From Norana najaformis (lineage: Eukaryota; Annelida; Clitellata; Crassiclitellata; Hormogastridae), in contig OZ029915.1 of NCBI GenBank assembly GCA_964023275.1, positions 32,175,526-32,239,525 of the forward strand: a DNA stretch of 64,000 nt, given 5' to 3'. Numbering within the stretch: position 1 is the first letter of the stretch; each line of letters starts with the position of its first letter. Below are positions 20,818 through 33,396 of the stretch, piece by piece. The translations under genes were made by a program, and so were the position numbers. The notes beneath the pieces were generated by a model, which ran no database searches, was not told the origin of the DNA, and saw only the letters and a program-made list of their open reading frames with translations.

Positions 20818-23800
20818 CTATCCTATGGTGGAGATGCTGAAACTGTTCTGGTAATGATTAGCCATAGTTGTTGTAGTCGTTGCAGCACTTGGCGTCGTCG
20901 TCATCATCAGCGTCGACAGCTTCGCAATTTGTGGAGGTGGGGGTGGTGGTGGTGGTGGAGGAGGTGGTGGTGGTGGAAGCGGCGGCGGAGGGGGTGTTAC
21001 GGATGGGATTGCGGCACTGGGCAAAAGCCCTTGGTTGCGAGTAGCGCAGATATCCAGAAGTGACGTTTTTCCGATGACGTATGAGTAAGTCTTGAGTTCC
21101 TTGAACAGGCTGGCAAAGAAGTCCGGATCGCGATTGATCCGCAACATCCGGTTGCTCATTTCGGCCACGATCCTCACGCACTTGTGCCAGAACCTCTTCC
21201 GGTCATCGTCGGCGGCGACGAACGGCCTCACGGGATAGCTGATCTCGTTTCCCATGTACGCATAGGACAGGTAGAGACAGGTGAGCACGGTCGATTGGAG
21301 TTCCTGGACCGTGACAATGTTCGTGTCGACCATATCGCGTACCATCATGTAGAAGAAGATGATGTTCGTCGGATTGAGGAACGGTATCTCCTGCCACCCG
21401 TTCGCCATGAGGGCACGGTCAACGGACCGTATCCAGCTGACGGCCTCGTGACCCCGGAAGTGACGCAGACGGAGGCAGCGGCTCTCCAGGAATTCGCCGA
21501 CACAGGCCAGCAGCTCTGTCGAAGACGCCTGCAGCTGCACGGTCCGCCTGTTCGGGATGACGATGTTGCAGTTAACCGACGGTGGCACCCTCTCGGCGGT
21601 GACTCTATTGCTTGCATACTCTCCATTTGGCTGAAGCGGCAAGTGATTCGCCTGACAGCGGAGGCTGACCACAGACTGAAAACAGTAGATTTATATAGCA
21701 CTGTTACAAGGAAATTACTTTCACCTATACAGGCTCTTTTCTGAGCATAATTTCCTTTCAGAAGTGGCAGCACGTTATTGGTCTTTCATTGCTTCGTTGG
21801 GTCTGACATTGCGGGCTGAACACGAACAAAAAGATGTCAATTTCCTAACTTAGGCCTACTTTCCACCCTAATAGGCTTCGTCATGAGATTACCTGTTTTT
21901 GCTTGTCGAGGTATTCGTTGTTTATTGAGTCATCCCTCCCACCTTCCACCTTTTTCTCTTTCCTCCTCAGCAGACTTCCCAGGCTGTTAAACCATCTGGC
22001 AAAGTTATACACTAGAAACGTTTACCTTTAGGATCAAAAGCGGAGAGCAAAATTACTTATGGCTCAACATTTTGCCCCCTCCCTTGCCGACGCCCTTGCA
22101 AATAGAAAAAGGATGTTATAGTGCCTGATATAATGTAAGCGAAAATATGCTTAAGGTATATCGACTGAGGGAAACGCATAAAATGGACTGAATTGGTTTG
22201 AACGTGGCCATCCAGGAAATATTCCTAATGGCCTAGAAATCACTGCTGAGCCAATGATGCGTAACGCATTTCGTCTGTTGGATAAATCGAGCAAACAAGC
22301 AGATTGGCCTAGCAGAAAAACACGTCTTTCGGGTAATTTCTGATCGTCGTATTTATATTTAGGAAATGACTGCCATCTAGCGGGAGACGCCTGTCTCGCC
22401 ATCGATCTTCTCTAAAGCAATCGGAATAGAAATGGAACGGTTCTGATTGAAACCAAAGCAATTTCCTACCATCCAAAAAGATGATATACGTGTGAACGAA
22501 TGAAACAGATGCGCCCAAGAACAGAAGCCTTTAGCGGAAGCCAATGATCGTTTTCCAGAGCACTAGGCCTATATCCAATCAGGTTAGGCCGTAACACCCT
22601 CCCATATGCATGCACCCTAAAAGCGAGGACTTATATGTGATCGGTCACGGATAGGGACACAGAAAAGACCGGACTTCCGGCTTTATATGTGTATGAAATT
22701 ATGTTTACGCTTTACGCGATATTAATGATACATGTAATATTTATGAGATTGATTAAGTTCCGGGAAACTAATGACATTTACATGCGGCGCAATAATAATA
22801 TTGCTGAACACGGCTGGACAAACGACGTGCTTGTTTCAATTCGTAGAGCACTCTGTTGGTTGTTTTCTTGGCTTTAAGAACAAAATAAATGATTTATCGG
22901 AACCAAAGGCTAGCAGGCGTATTCATGTGTATAGGTAAGTAGGTATGTAGGTAGGAGGTAGATAGGCAGGTAGATAGGTATGTGTGGCGTTCTCGGTCGG
23001 GCTAACTGTTCATGGGGTGGGGGTAACTCTAGCCCAGTTCTACGCTCAGAGCCACCCGCCTCACTGCCCCTTGCACTCTCACTGTACAATGGTCTTCCCG
23101 TATCATCTCTTCCAGTAGTGTCGGTTCTCTCCAAGGAAGGCCTAGGATGGGTCTCTTCCTTAAGGGAATCAACACTGTAACTCTCGGTCTCGGAATCCGA
23201 CTTTGCCTCTTCCGCGGTCGCCGGATGGGCAACGTCCTGAGGATGGCCTTTACTCAGAACAGGGTTCGTTCCTTTACTGGCAATAGTCATTCCTTTTCTG
23301 CGTGAGGACTTTCTCATAACCACCATTCTACATCTTGTAACTCTCCCGATACCGCCAATATTTTCAGACACCAGTCGTTTTCTCGGTTCCGGGAACAGGG
23401 AAGGCTTACGACGAGCCTCTGCGTCTTTCCGCCCTAGGCACATGGATATCGGGCGAGACATCTTCCAGTTATCACTATCTGTCTCTCGCTCCATCTCCGG
23501 GTACTTCCGAGGACTTCCGGAGCAAATTTCCATGTCAAGTCTCTGTATTGGCAATTATCGGCCAACACTGCTTCAGGGTATGGGATACCCCTATGGTACA
23601 ATCAAGAGAAGGTCCCCTCTCTAACCTTCTGTAAAACACAAGGACCTTCGTACCGACCTACGCACGAGTGGGCCCTTCCCCGCACTTCAGTCAGTCCTCT
23701 GATCAGTGTGTGGCGACAAGCATATAGAGGAGTCGGTATCTTCCCGTGTGGACTCCAGTGTTATCGGGGAACCGACCCGGACTATTTTGTATCGGGTATT

Positions 23801-26800
23801 TTCTTGGTCTGCGTTAGTTTCCAGTCTCTTACGTACCGGGACTTTACTTGGTCTGCGTTATGATCCGCGGGTCTTCCCGTATCTCCGCTGTCTGAATTTC
23901 GACCGGGAGAACAGCGGCCGCGACTTTACCCGAGTTTCGCACAACCTGTTATCTTCCAACTCTCGTGACTTACTCGACCGTCTTGCGACGTTCCAACAAG
24001 ATGGGCCCGAGCCCTGCTGGACCAACGGAGCCAGTCAGAAATCAGACAGATGGTGTGTTGTTGGCATCTTCAAAGTCAATATTCTATGCTTATGGATGAA
24101 GCAGGTGGAATCCCTTGTAATTGTAATTGTAATCTGGCATTTATAAAGCGCCACTTCAAGAATAGACTCATCAGAGGCGCTCCCGACCCAAACCAGTGAG
24201 ACCACTGCCAAATAATACAGACTTCAGGTGCTTGCGAAACTGCGAAAGAGACAAACTGAGGAATACAAACCGGAGCTCTCGGGAAAGGTGATTCCAGCTA
24301 TTAGGTCCAACATAGGCAAAGCTTCTAGACTGCGCTGTAGCAGTGCGCATACGAGGGACAGTCAGGAGTCCAAGGGAGCCGACCGGAGAGTGCTACGGCC
24401 TGGAATCAAGGAGACCGAAATGCAGAAGTCCCTAAGATATGATGGAGCAGAGCCAACGAGACAATTACGCATAAGCGTTAGGATCTTGAACTGGATACGC
24501 TGCTGAATCGGAAGCCAGTGGAGAGTGTCCCGCATAAATGAAGTTGTATGGCCGTACCTGGGGACGCCTCCAATAAGACGGGCAGCAGCATTGAGAACAG
24601 ACTGAAGCTTGGAAATATTGGCAAGTGAGAGTCCAGCAAAGATAGCGTTACCAAAGTCCACCCCGGTGCAGATAAGGGCATGAATTAGAGTAGTAACGGC
24701 ATGAGAGGAGAGGAAGCGGCAGATGGTACGAAGCTGACGAAGGTGGTAAAAGCATGAGTGGGAGACACTGTTAACATGATCGATCAAGGAGAGTTCCCGG
24801 TCCAGAACAACCCCAAGATCACGGTCTTTGGAACAGAATAGAATGTCGGGAAACCTCTGGCGTAAGGATGATGAATCAATCTTTGCAAGCTGAGCACGAC
24901 CACGAAGCCAGATGAACTGTGTCTTAGCAGAGTTCAGTTGGAGGCGATTAGAGGACATCCAGAGACCAAGGGCAGATGTTGCGTTAAGAATACTCTCAAC
25001 CAGAGAGGAAGCCGCTTCCGCTGGGCCAAGAGCGAAGGCCTGAGTGTCGTCTGCATACTGATGGACAGCAACACCCATGGGAAGGAGAACCCGTGCCAGG
25101 TCGGCAGTGTACAGAATGTAAAGGAGAGGGGCCAGAACAGAACCCTGAGGAAGGCCAAAAGGTATAAGGGACCAGGTGGAACGTGTAGGCCCAAAGATAA
25201 CAGAATGAGAGCGGTCTGAGAGGAATGACTGAAACCAAAGAAGGGCAGTATCAGTAATGCCAAAAGATTTTTCTAGACGCTCCAAATGTATAGAGTGATC
25301 CACAGTGTCAAAAGCTGCACTAGCATCATAAAGGGCAAGAAGAGTAACCTGTCCACTGTCAAAAGCTCCAAAGACGTCGGCCAGGAGACGTGAAATAAAT
25401 GATTCAGTAGAGTGGAACTTCCTAAATCCGGATTGAAGAGGAGGCATGAGGGAGCTAGAGTCAAGGTAGTCAACCAGTTGAACGGACACACATCTTTCAA
25501 GAAGCTTAGAGAGGAAGGAAAGGTTAGAAAGCTTAGAAAGGTTAGGTCGGTAGTTTGTTGTTAGTGCATCCTTGTCGCTTGTTGTTAGTGCATCCTTGTC
25601 GCTTGTTGTTAGTGCATCCTTGTCGCTTGTTGTTAGTGCATCCTTGTCGCTTGTTGTTAGTGCATCCTTATCGCTTGTTGTTAGTGCATCCTTATCGCTT
25701 GTTGTTAGTGCATCCTTGTCGCTTGTTGTTAGTGCATCCTTGTCGCTTGTTGTTAGTGCATCCTTGTCGCTTGTTGTTAGTGCATCCTTGTCGCTTGTTG
25801 TTAGTGCATCCTTGTCGCTTGTTGTTAGTGCATCCTTGTCGCTTGTTGTCAGTGCATCCTTGTCGCTTGTTGTTAGTGCATCCTTGTCGCTTGTTGTTAG
25901 TGCATCCTTGTCGCTTGTTGTTAGTGCATCCTTGTCGCTTGTTGTTAGTGCATCCTTGTCGCTTGTTGTTAGTGCATCCAAAACATGGCGGCGGCCATGT
26001 GGTGACGATCGTTGGTTGATTAAACCAGGATTTGAACATCAGACCACATTATTATGAGTGTAAACATTACCAGAAGGTAATGTAAAGGATAACGGTTATC
26101 TGAAATATCTATTGGTCTAATGTAAATTAAAAATTCAAAGCGATTATTCAACAGTCATGGTCGACGTCAAAGACTCTGGCAGCCACAAGATGCCATCAAG
26201 CACCCGATACTTCAACTACACTAGCCTTTAGCAGTCGATTACATGGGCCTAGAGACACGGGTGGCATAAAGCCAATGGACCTGCCTTCGGGCAGAAAACT
26301 CATCATCAGAGACACGGTATGCATTTGTGTACATGCTCAGTTATGAGTAAGATCGTGGAATGCCAGGGCATAAGAGCAACTATAGTTTCTCTGTCGCGCT
26401 TGGTTTATGTCAGAGGATTTAGAGACAGATCCGATTTGGGATTTCCTTGACATTTATTTTCTGTTACAGTTGGCGCTTTCGATGGCTTTTAGGCTGCGGT
26501 CCTCATCGAGGAATCAACTGCATGTCCTGCGATCTTCCACGAGGTTCGGCGAATGTTCCTTCTCTGTCGCCGAACCCACGGCGTGGAAGTCTTCCTGACC
26601 ATGTGACGAATGCCCCATCCATGGACACATTCAAGTCACGACTCAAGACACATCTTTTAAAGATATCTTATGACTTGTCGATTTTTGAACTCATGTACAG
26701 CGCCATTTTCTTCTGCCTCGGCTATTCTACGGCGCTATATAAATTGTCCTATTAATATTATTATTATTCGCAAATGTTAAGCTCGTTGTTATTGTGCGCC

Positions 26801-28131
26801 TGCTGTTTCCATCAACTTTGCTGTGGTCAGATATTCTGTGTAGGCCTATTGCAACGACTGCAATCATGATGGATGACGATACACGCCTGTGGTATAGGCC
26901 CACTTTAGTAGTCTTCAATCGCAATAGCTGTTTCGTGTTAGAGCCACTATTTCAAGCCTAATCAGTAGGATCTTTAGCGGCTACAGCCCCACATTCCAAA
27001 GCCTCTTTTTAAATGGACCACTGAGCATCAACCTGTTCTGGTGACTTTTCAGATGTCACGTCCGTTCCGGCGCCTCGAGTGCATGTACGTCTTCTAAATG
27101 CCAGACTGTGTAGTCTAATTGGTGACAACAACGGCAGACGACGGCTCGTGTTCGGCTCAGTCCAGGAAAATCGATGGGACAGCAGGAAACGAGGCCTGGT
27201 GACGACAAGCTTAACCTGTGCCAAGAGTCATCGACGTCGACGTCAGTTGTAACAGAAAACAAAGACCAGCAACTGATGGCTTCTGCTGCTGCTGCAGCTG
27301 CTGCTCCCGTCGCTTATGCAAGCAGTCGAGATGTTGTTGTTGCTGGCATTGCCTTGCTTTGACTGCGGTTGATGCTACTTCTGCACTTGATGTTGTTGAT
27401 GTTGTTTCTGCAGTGGCTGTTGCCTCTGCAGTTGTTGTTGCTTTTGCAGTTGTTTTCTTTTGCAGTTTGCTGTTGCTTCCATAGTTGCTCTTGAAATCAG
27501 CTGAACTGTTGTTGCGACTAGAATTGTTTTAATGTGTTGAAGTTACTGTAATTGTTGCTGATACCGGTAGTGCACTGATGTTATACGGGTTGTTTCTGCT
27601 GCTTTTGTTCCTACCATTGATGACTTTTTGATGTTATTATTGCTATTGTTGTTGCTGGCGGTTTCTTGTATGCTCTCGTAAGCATAAACCGTCTGCCGGG
27701 GGAAGAAAGCAAGAAGTCTGAACGAAAGAAGATTTCATCAGTGGAACAGAGAAAAAAGAAAGACTGAGAAAAGAAAAACAAACAAAGGATAACGAAGAAT
27801 TAAGTGGATCAGAGCGAAGAAGTGTGGAGTAGGCGATGGAGGGTGTAAGGATGAGCGCGCACTGTATCTGAGGATGATAAAAAGAGGGAAAGGAAGACAA
27901 TGGTACGGAGGAAGAGAGAAGGAAGGAAGTAAACAACTGGTAGTATGAAGGCATAAGGACAGAGGAAGACAGAAGGACGGAGGGAAACAGATGTAAAGAG
28001 GAAGATAGAAGGAGGGAGGAAGCGATAGAGATAGCTAGTTAGCTAGATAGATAGATAGATGGATAGATAGATAGATAGACAGAGAGAGATGGAAAGAGAG
28101 AGAGAGACTGAGAGAGAGACTGAGAGAGACT

Positions 28132-28190
<59 letters not shown>

Positions 28191-29317
28191 CCAAAAGAAA
28201 GACGGAAGACAGAAGGAAGAAAGAAGAAAGGCTAAGACTGCGCATGGCTTTAGACCGTCAAACTGACAATAAAATTCATTTATTCTGCAAATCAATGACT
28301 AAGCTGCGATGGTGCCAACGGTGTTAGGCAGTCGGTCGGTCGGTGCGCATACCCGCCGCCGTCGACACTCGATCGATACCCGGCCAGACGTATAATGCTC
28401 GCAGAAGCATTATGCTAATTTCAAATTTCTGTAGCGCCTGATGTTCTAGGCAGTATGTTTGAATCCATCAACGGCTTAGCGATAGGAAGCATGCAAAGGC
28501 AGCGAAGAATTCAGTTTGTGTAGAACACAAAGGCGTTTGTGCGAGAATGCATCGTTATCAGCTCAAGAAAAGGCGCTACTTAAATGCCGTAATGCCCTAG
28601 AGAAATTAAGAAGCAGATGGTGCGACACGAAGTATGGGGAGTCTTGGGAATTAAGATAAAGTGAAAGAATAAAGTCCTGAAGGTGCTACATAAATAACAG
28701 GAACACTGGGAAGACAATGTGAAGCAGCTTCGAAAACGAATTGATAAAAGAGCTCAAACAATATCAATCAGAGTAACACTCATTCAGCCGTTCAGATGAT
28801 GATGGATTGATTTCGTGCGTTTTGTATCTATTTGGTCTGTGTGTGTGTGCTGTTTCGTTTGGTTCATTCTGCTTATTTGCCTGCTCATTTCCTTTCATTT
28901 ATTTATTTCCTATAGATTACTGTGTTGATACGTGTATCTTTGCAAACGAAGATCAATCGATGGTACTCCGAAATTCGTGTCAACTGGAATTCTCTGCGAG
29001 TTAACGTGACGCCTATGGACAGGAGTAACACGGGAGGCTGCTGCTCAGTGCTGCAGACGGAATCGATGCAAAGCAAGCGCGTTCTATGCAGTGCAGTCAT
29101 CAAGTAGGGCTATCTAAGTGGAAACGGCAAGCAGTGTGGGAGGGATAATCGCCATTCACTCCATCCGGGGACCGGGTTAAAGAAGAGATCGCTAAACTTC
29201 TCTCTTTCGGGCCTTCCTGGCCCATGATGTGGTTGGCTCTATGGTAGCTGATATCTCTGCGATATGGTATACTGCGATATGCTATCTTTCTGATATCTCT
29301 ACCACGGACTCAGGTTC

Positions 29318-29384
<67 letters not shown>

Positions 29385-31151
29385 CATACATTCTACTATT
29401 AACTGGATCCTATAATCCAATCAAATCAAATTTATTTCAGTCCACCGCACTTCACTTCAACCTAATCTAAGTTAATTAAATCAAATCTAGTCTAGTCTAA
29501 TCGAATCTAGTCTAGTCTAATCGAATCTAGTCTAGTCTAGTCGCCTCTACTCAAATCATCTAATCTGATCAGATTCAATTTTCCAGCTATTTCAACTTTC
29601 ACATGGCTTAGGGTGGCAAGGAGTGCCTTCAAGAGGTTAGAGCACCATAAAACTGTTTGCATATATACAGTACACACGGACACGGAGAGAAATGCCGGGG
29701 GGAATGTCCGGGAGTAAATGTGCGGATACCGGCTGCGCTGAGATTAGGCCTATTTAAATTTCACTAGACTAGGCCTACATGCAGTTTTTTTCTCCTTGGT
29801 GCCGCGACAGGCCTATGACTCTTCAGATATTCAGATAATTGACACATTTTGTTTGAAGGGACCGTGTTTTAAGACAAAGTTTAAAAATAGAATAATGTAC
29901 TTTATAATAAGTTCAATATCATGTGGAATTTCGTTGATGTAATGTTAATCTGAGCAGTTGCCCGGGAAGGGTTTAAAAGTTGTGTGGGCTAACCTCAGCC
30001 AAGTACAGACCTAAGTGTGGATAAAATTATACATTATATCTGATATAATCTATAAGAATAGGTATATATCTCCATTGCCCATAAAAGTTGTGTGAGCATA
30101 CTCTACCTCGGCGTCACAGAGCCTAAACTTGTGAGCATCGGCGCCTTTGGCGCCATGGCTCCCGGGCCCTTGGATCTGAGCGTCACAGAAGTGTGACAAT
30201 TTTTCTTCCCCTTTGTCATTATAAGCAGTCAATGACGACAACACTTGTGCGTCAAAATATTGCAGTCATTGAGTTATTTCATTGCTATATAAAGGACAAG
30301 AAGACGATGAAACTGAATCTGATTTAAATTAGATTCTATGAATACGAATTTTAAAGTGGCATATAGACTAGAACAGAACATAATAGAATAGAATAGAATA
30401 GAATGAAATAGAAAATGGTTTAAAGGGAATACGACAGCATGAAATAGAATGGATTGGGACTCAATAAAATTCGTTTATTTTGTTTAGCAAAACAGAATGG
30501 AATGAAGTAGAATATTCATTTAAACTGAACGAATAGAACTGAATAGGAGAGAATACAATACAAGACAACAGGTAGGCCTACCTTAGTAATTGGATAATCT
30601 GCACCGGCGGCGTTGTTGTTGCTGTTTGTGGTTTTCGTAATCTCTTTGAGGATTCTGTCCGTGTAGGCAATAGTAGAGACCGGGGTTCGATTCCCTGGAC
30701 AAACTCCAGACGACAGGTGCTTCATTTGGTAGCTCGGCACCAGGTAAGCTGAATACCTGTTTTCGTTATTGTTTTCCAAGTCCTCGTCCCTAACTATCAG
30801 CCGGCCCTGCTGCTGCTGGTGGTGGTGGTGGGGATGGTGGAGCTGGTGTTGACTCTGATGCTGGAAGTGATTGTCGAGCTTTCCAGACAGTCGACTGGCC
30901 AGTCTCAACCACAGGTTCTTCTCCTTCTTCTTCGACGTCGAGCTCAGCTTCCTCCAGTTCAAGGACCCGATGAAGGACGACCGACAATTGGCGCTGCTTC
31001 CCGTCTTTGCATAGCTCGCGTTACAGTAGTCGAGGTTCGATGAGCCGTGGTCGATGTGATTTTGTTTCATGTCGAAATCACCAATGGTGCTGACCCTCTC
31101 ACTGGCCGCAGTTCCCCTCGGCTTAGGAGAACTGGACATCGACGCCCCCAT
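20818..31151 (-). CDS. CDK5R1: CDK5 activator, p35/p39 family (CDK5R1/2-like), two exons
   Basis: Exon 1 is 30582-31151 and exon 2 is 20818-21675, joined in phase 0 across a GT-AG intron of 8,906 bp; the product is 475 residues. The N terminus MGASMSSSP fits the N-myristoylation signal of p35 (Gly2), and SLNWRKLSSTSKKKEK (63-78) matches its basic membrane-binding patch. A His/Gln tract follows at about 96-115. Residues 235-405 are the CDK5-binding cyclin-like fold: TELLACVGEFL, WIRSVDRAL, LTCLYLSYAYMGNEISYP, FWHKCV, LRINRDPDFF. The family activates CDK5 in neurons without being a cyclin by sequence. The C terminus is unusual: a proline run at about 418-438 and a Thr/Ala tail. Vertebrate CDK5R1 has a single coding exon and about 307 residues, so the intron and the added tails are notable. 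The symbol marks the family; p35 versus p39 cannot be separated. Confidence 0.92.
22910..23554 (-). CDS. Unrecognised 214-codon open frame inside the CDK5-activator intron
   Basis: A single ATG-initiated frame rich in Arg, Ser, Glu and Pro, without any motif recognised. Residues about 110-150 are acidic and Ser-rich (AEEAKSDSETESYSVDSLKE); the last 25 residues are low-complexity (IYLPIYLLPTYLL) because they translate a TAGG-type tandem repeat at 22930-22980. It lies in a locally GC-rich block. It may be part of an unknown transposon or a chance frame; no splice or homology evidence supports a host gene. Confidence 0.2.
   Translation of the reverse strand: MPIQRLDMEICSGSPRKYPEMERETDSDNWKMSRPISMCLGRKDAEARRKPSLFPEPRKRLVSENIGGIGRVTRCRMVVMRKSSRRKGMTIASKGTNPVLSKGHPQDVAHPATAEEAKSDSETESYSVDSLKEETHPRPSLERTDTTGRDDTGRPLYSESARGSEAGGSERRTGLELPPPHEQLARPRTPHIPIYLPIYLLPTYLLTYTHEYAC
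23000..24060. other. GC-rich, CpG-rich block of unknown origin in the intron
   Basis: Base composition differs clearly from both flanks. A short internal near-repeat occurs at about 23795-23870: ATTTTCTTGGTCTGCGTTA and ACTTTACTTGGTCTGCGTTA. It abuts the 3' end of the LINE at 24115. It could be a separate mobile element, a retroelement untranslated region or a regulatory CpG island. Confidence 0.35.
24115..25557 (-). mobile_element. CR1/L2-like LINE, 5'-truncated reverse transcriptase and tail
   Basis: The minus-strand frame starts at the conserved NYRP-NLSFLSKLLE motif and continues through LQSGFRKFHSTESF, ASAAFDTVDHS, GLPQGSVLAPLLYILYTADL, the catalytic HQYADDTQ, and the C-terminal NAAARLIGGV and LHWLPIQQRIQFKIL. 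The main frame stops at 24362; a shift near there leads into a frame carrying FAYVGPNSWNHLSREL and FRKHLKSVLFG, ending with TGA at 24171. The element closes with GGCGCTTTATAAATGCCAG and three TTACAA units, the 3' tail type of this group. Only the front of the protein (endonuclease and first RT motifs) is missing. It lies in the same orientation as the host gene. Confidence 0.88.
25555..25980 (-). repeat. 24-bp minisatellite, 18 copies, in frame with the LINE reverse transcriptase
   Basis: The unit reads DALTTSDK on the minus strand and is repeated with almost no variation (two units share one base change, another has a different one). Because 24 is a multiple of three and the unit has no stop in several frames, long open frames appear on both strands. 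The last unit runs directly into NYRP of the reverse transcriptase. The other side is ordinary intron DNA (ATGGCGGCGGCCATG), so the repeat occupies the 5' truncation point of the LINE. Confidence 0.95.
26480..26770 (+). mobile_element. LINE 3' end (tail family T2) with an ATT tail
   Basis: The remnant reads GLPDHVTNAPSMDTFKSRLKTHLLKISYDL in close variant form, the C terminus of CR1/L2-like proteins, followed by GGCGCTATATAAATTGTCC and a TATTATTATT run. The block CGGTCCTCATCGAGGAATCA recurs at 61975-62000. It is a short 5'-truncated copy. Confidence 0.7.
28022..28190 (+). repeat. GATA and GA simple-sequence tract
   Basis: GATAGATA-type units pass into a long, nearly pure GAGA run with a few GACT interruptions. 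The strand is almost wholly purine from 28022 to 28240. Confidence 0.9.
29320..29384 (+). repeat. (TC)n microsatellite
   Basis: About 32 TC units with one TTTC interruption. It follows a GGTTCAATTC box of a possible degenerate tRNA-like SINE (about 29220-29315). Confidence 0.9.
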
Positions 31152-33040
31152 CTCTGACCCTCTTCACTTCTAGGCCAAAACAACACAGATCCACCCAGTT
31201 ACTTCCAGCTGCGGCCAGATTTCTCTGCCTGACAATCCTGGCGTTTCACTGTCTTGTCACCCCAGATTCTCACGGCTTTGTCACACCGGATGCAGTCATT
31301 TCTACTCACTTAAGTCCTCCGCCGTCACCTTTCACCGTCCCTAGTTCCCTCGGCTTCGAACCTCGCATTAACCGTTTGTGCTGGCGATTAATGGCACTAA
31401 TATCTCGGCTCTTGTCCTGTGAGGACTGTCGGGTCGTTACTGCGTCTCCTTGGCTACGCGACCACTCATCGTCTGTCTGCCTCTGCTTGCCTATTCTCCT
31501 TCTTCTCCTCCTTCCTCCGTTCAGTCAGCCTCCTTGTTCAGCTTTCCTAGCAACCATCGTTACTAATGAACTGTAATAAGACGATGGCAACGGGCTGCTG
31601 CTGCTGCTGCGAGGCTGCTCGGCCATGGCGCATCGCCTCTGCTTTTCTTCCTGGTTTATCATAAATCGATGCGTACTCCATGCACTGCCCGCCCCAAGGT
31701 CCACGCCCCGCCTCTTCTATGGCCAGCCGTTCGTCCATTAATCGCACCAGTACAGACTAGTTATACATTGACCTGATTTCAATTAATCATGTTTTCCTAA
31801 CAAAACATGTAATTTCATATTCTCAGTATCATTGTGAACTTGGCTAATAGTACTAGAATTGTAATTATACTTTAAATGCAAGGTAGAAATTATGTCTAGT
31901 ATTGGTTTCCTTAAAATTGGAGCTACTCAAACCCAGGCCCTATCTCGATCGGACTAGCATTCCTTCAAAACATTTGAATATGCAAATATACCGACCCGCA
32001 TTGAAAACGTAGCCTGCGATTTGTGCTCTAGTTATTCAAAACATGACGTGTACGTAGAAGTTCATGCTCTGGTTTTTATCTACAGAACTACATTCTAGCG
32101 TTCTCTGGGTTTATGCTATAAGCTGAGGCCTTCATCAGATCTCTATCAAGATCCAGCGAGAATTAAAGCGATTGGGAAGGCCTCTTGTGTGGGCTCTAAA
32201 GGCATGCCAACTGGCCAGACATGCTTTCTTTTGCTAAATCCAAACGTTCATGCACAGATAATTATTGCGGTGAATATAGGTACGTTTACCCCACGTGTTC
32301 CCTCAATCCGCTTCCAATTCGAATGGCGTTCTCTGTGGGATTATACTGAAATTAACAGCATTTGAACATTTAACTGAAATTAACAGCATTTGACTTAGCT
32401 GTTCAACACTGTTTATTAATATCACACTTTGGTCTATTTTCCTTCGAACTACGTTTCGAACCAGCTCAGGCCTAAATCCGCCAATATGCGTTCAAACAGT
32501 TGCAGAAGATTACACAGTATCAAGCGACCAGAGGTTAGGCGTCAGGTTCTTTCTACACTCACTGCTTCTCTTTCTTGCTGTCTGTCGTCTGCTCTAGATT
32601 ATGATTAGGGGCCTATATTTTGAACGGGATTAGGATTAGGATTATCAAATTGATTTTAATCGGGCTACATGCAGTTGCTCTGTTTTCCCTCCTACTGTTC
32701 AAGGACCGATTCTGAGGATCGCCACTCATTCAATTACTAATTAACCAGGCTCAGCATTGCTTACCTTCAATGCGCCTGCCAGCGTTGTACCAACAGCACG
32801 AATGTTCGTCGAGGTCGTGATGATGATGACGACAACAACCACGACAATGATGATGATAAAGATGATGACGACGACGAAACAAGTGGTATGAAAAGTTAAA
32901 GGATACCTCGTTTACATGATTATTGGTGAATGACTCTCTACCAAATTGATATCATCTTTAGCTGTATCATCTTTGATATCATCTTTGATATCGTCTTTAG
33001 CTTTAGCTGCACGGTTCGACCTAAAATAGAGAGGCATCCA

Positions 33041-33146
33041 TTCAAATGGGCAGCCATGGTAAACAATCTCATCCGACTAATTCATAAAAAATGAGCAAGG
33101 TCGAGGCCATACTGTCGCTACTGAAAAACGTGTACATGCACATGTG
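33041..33146 (+). repeat. Dispersed repeat R, copy
   Basis: CAAATGGGCAGCCATGGTAA, AATTCATAAAAAATGAGCAA, GGTCGAGGCCATACTGTCGC and AAAAACGTGTACATGCACAT follow the same order as 47774-47900. Confidence 0.7.
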
Positions 33147-33396
33147 CTATATATTTTTTAACAGCGGATTCCAACCTTTGGTGGTAGACATGGCGCTGAA
33201 TTGTATGCAAACGGTTTACCATAGGAGCGTAGATCGAATGTGTGATTGAGGGAAGGCGGATGTTGCTGGGCAGCGCATAATATGTCTCTATAAAACTATC
33301 ATTCTCCGTTACACTCAGAAAGGATGATGGCAGCTGTTTCTCTGCAGCCAATCACGTAGGCTACTCGAGGATATCACCTTCCTTGTACTTCTGCCT

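Noticed and set aside
21184-21744. 186-codon plus-strand frame
   Set aside because: It lies opposite the CDK5-activator exon 2, whose protein match is decisive.
25555-26057. Plus-strand 154- and 161-codon frames made of repeated VHPCRLLL and LVVSASLS
   Set aside because: They are readings of the 24-bp minisatellite; a repeat unit of 24 bases without stops stays open in several frames.
30672-30705. tRNA B-box-like GGGGTTCGATTCCC
   Set aside because: It lies inside the coding sequence of the CDK5 activator exon 1 and has no A box at the right distance.
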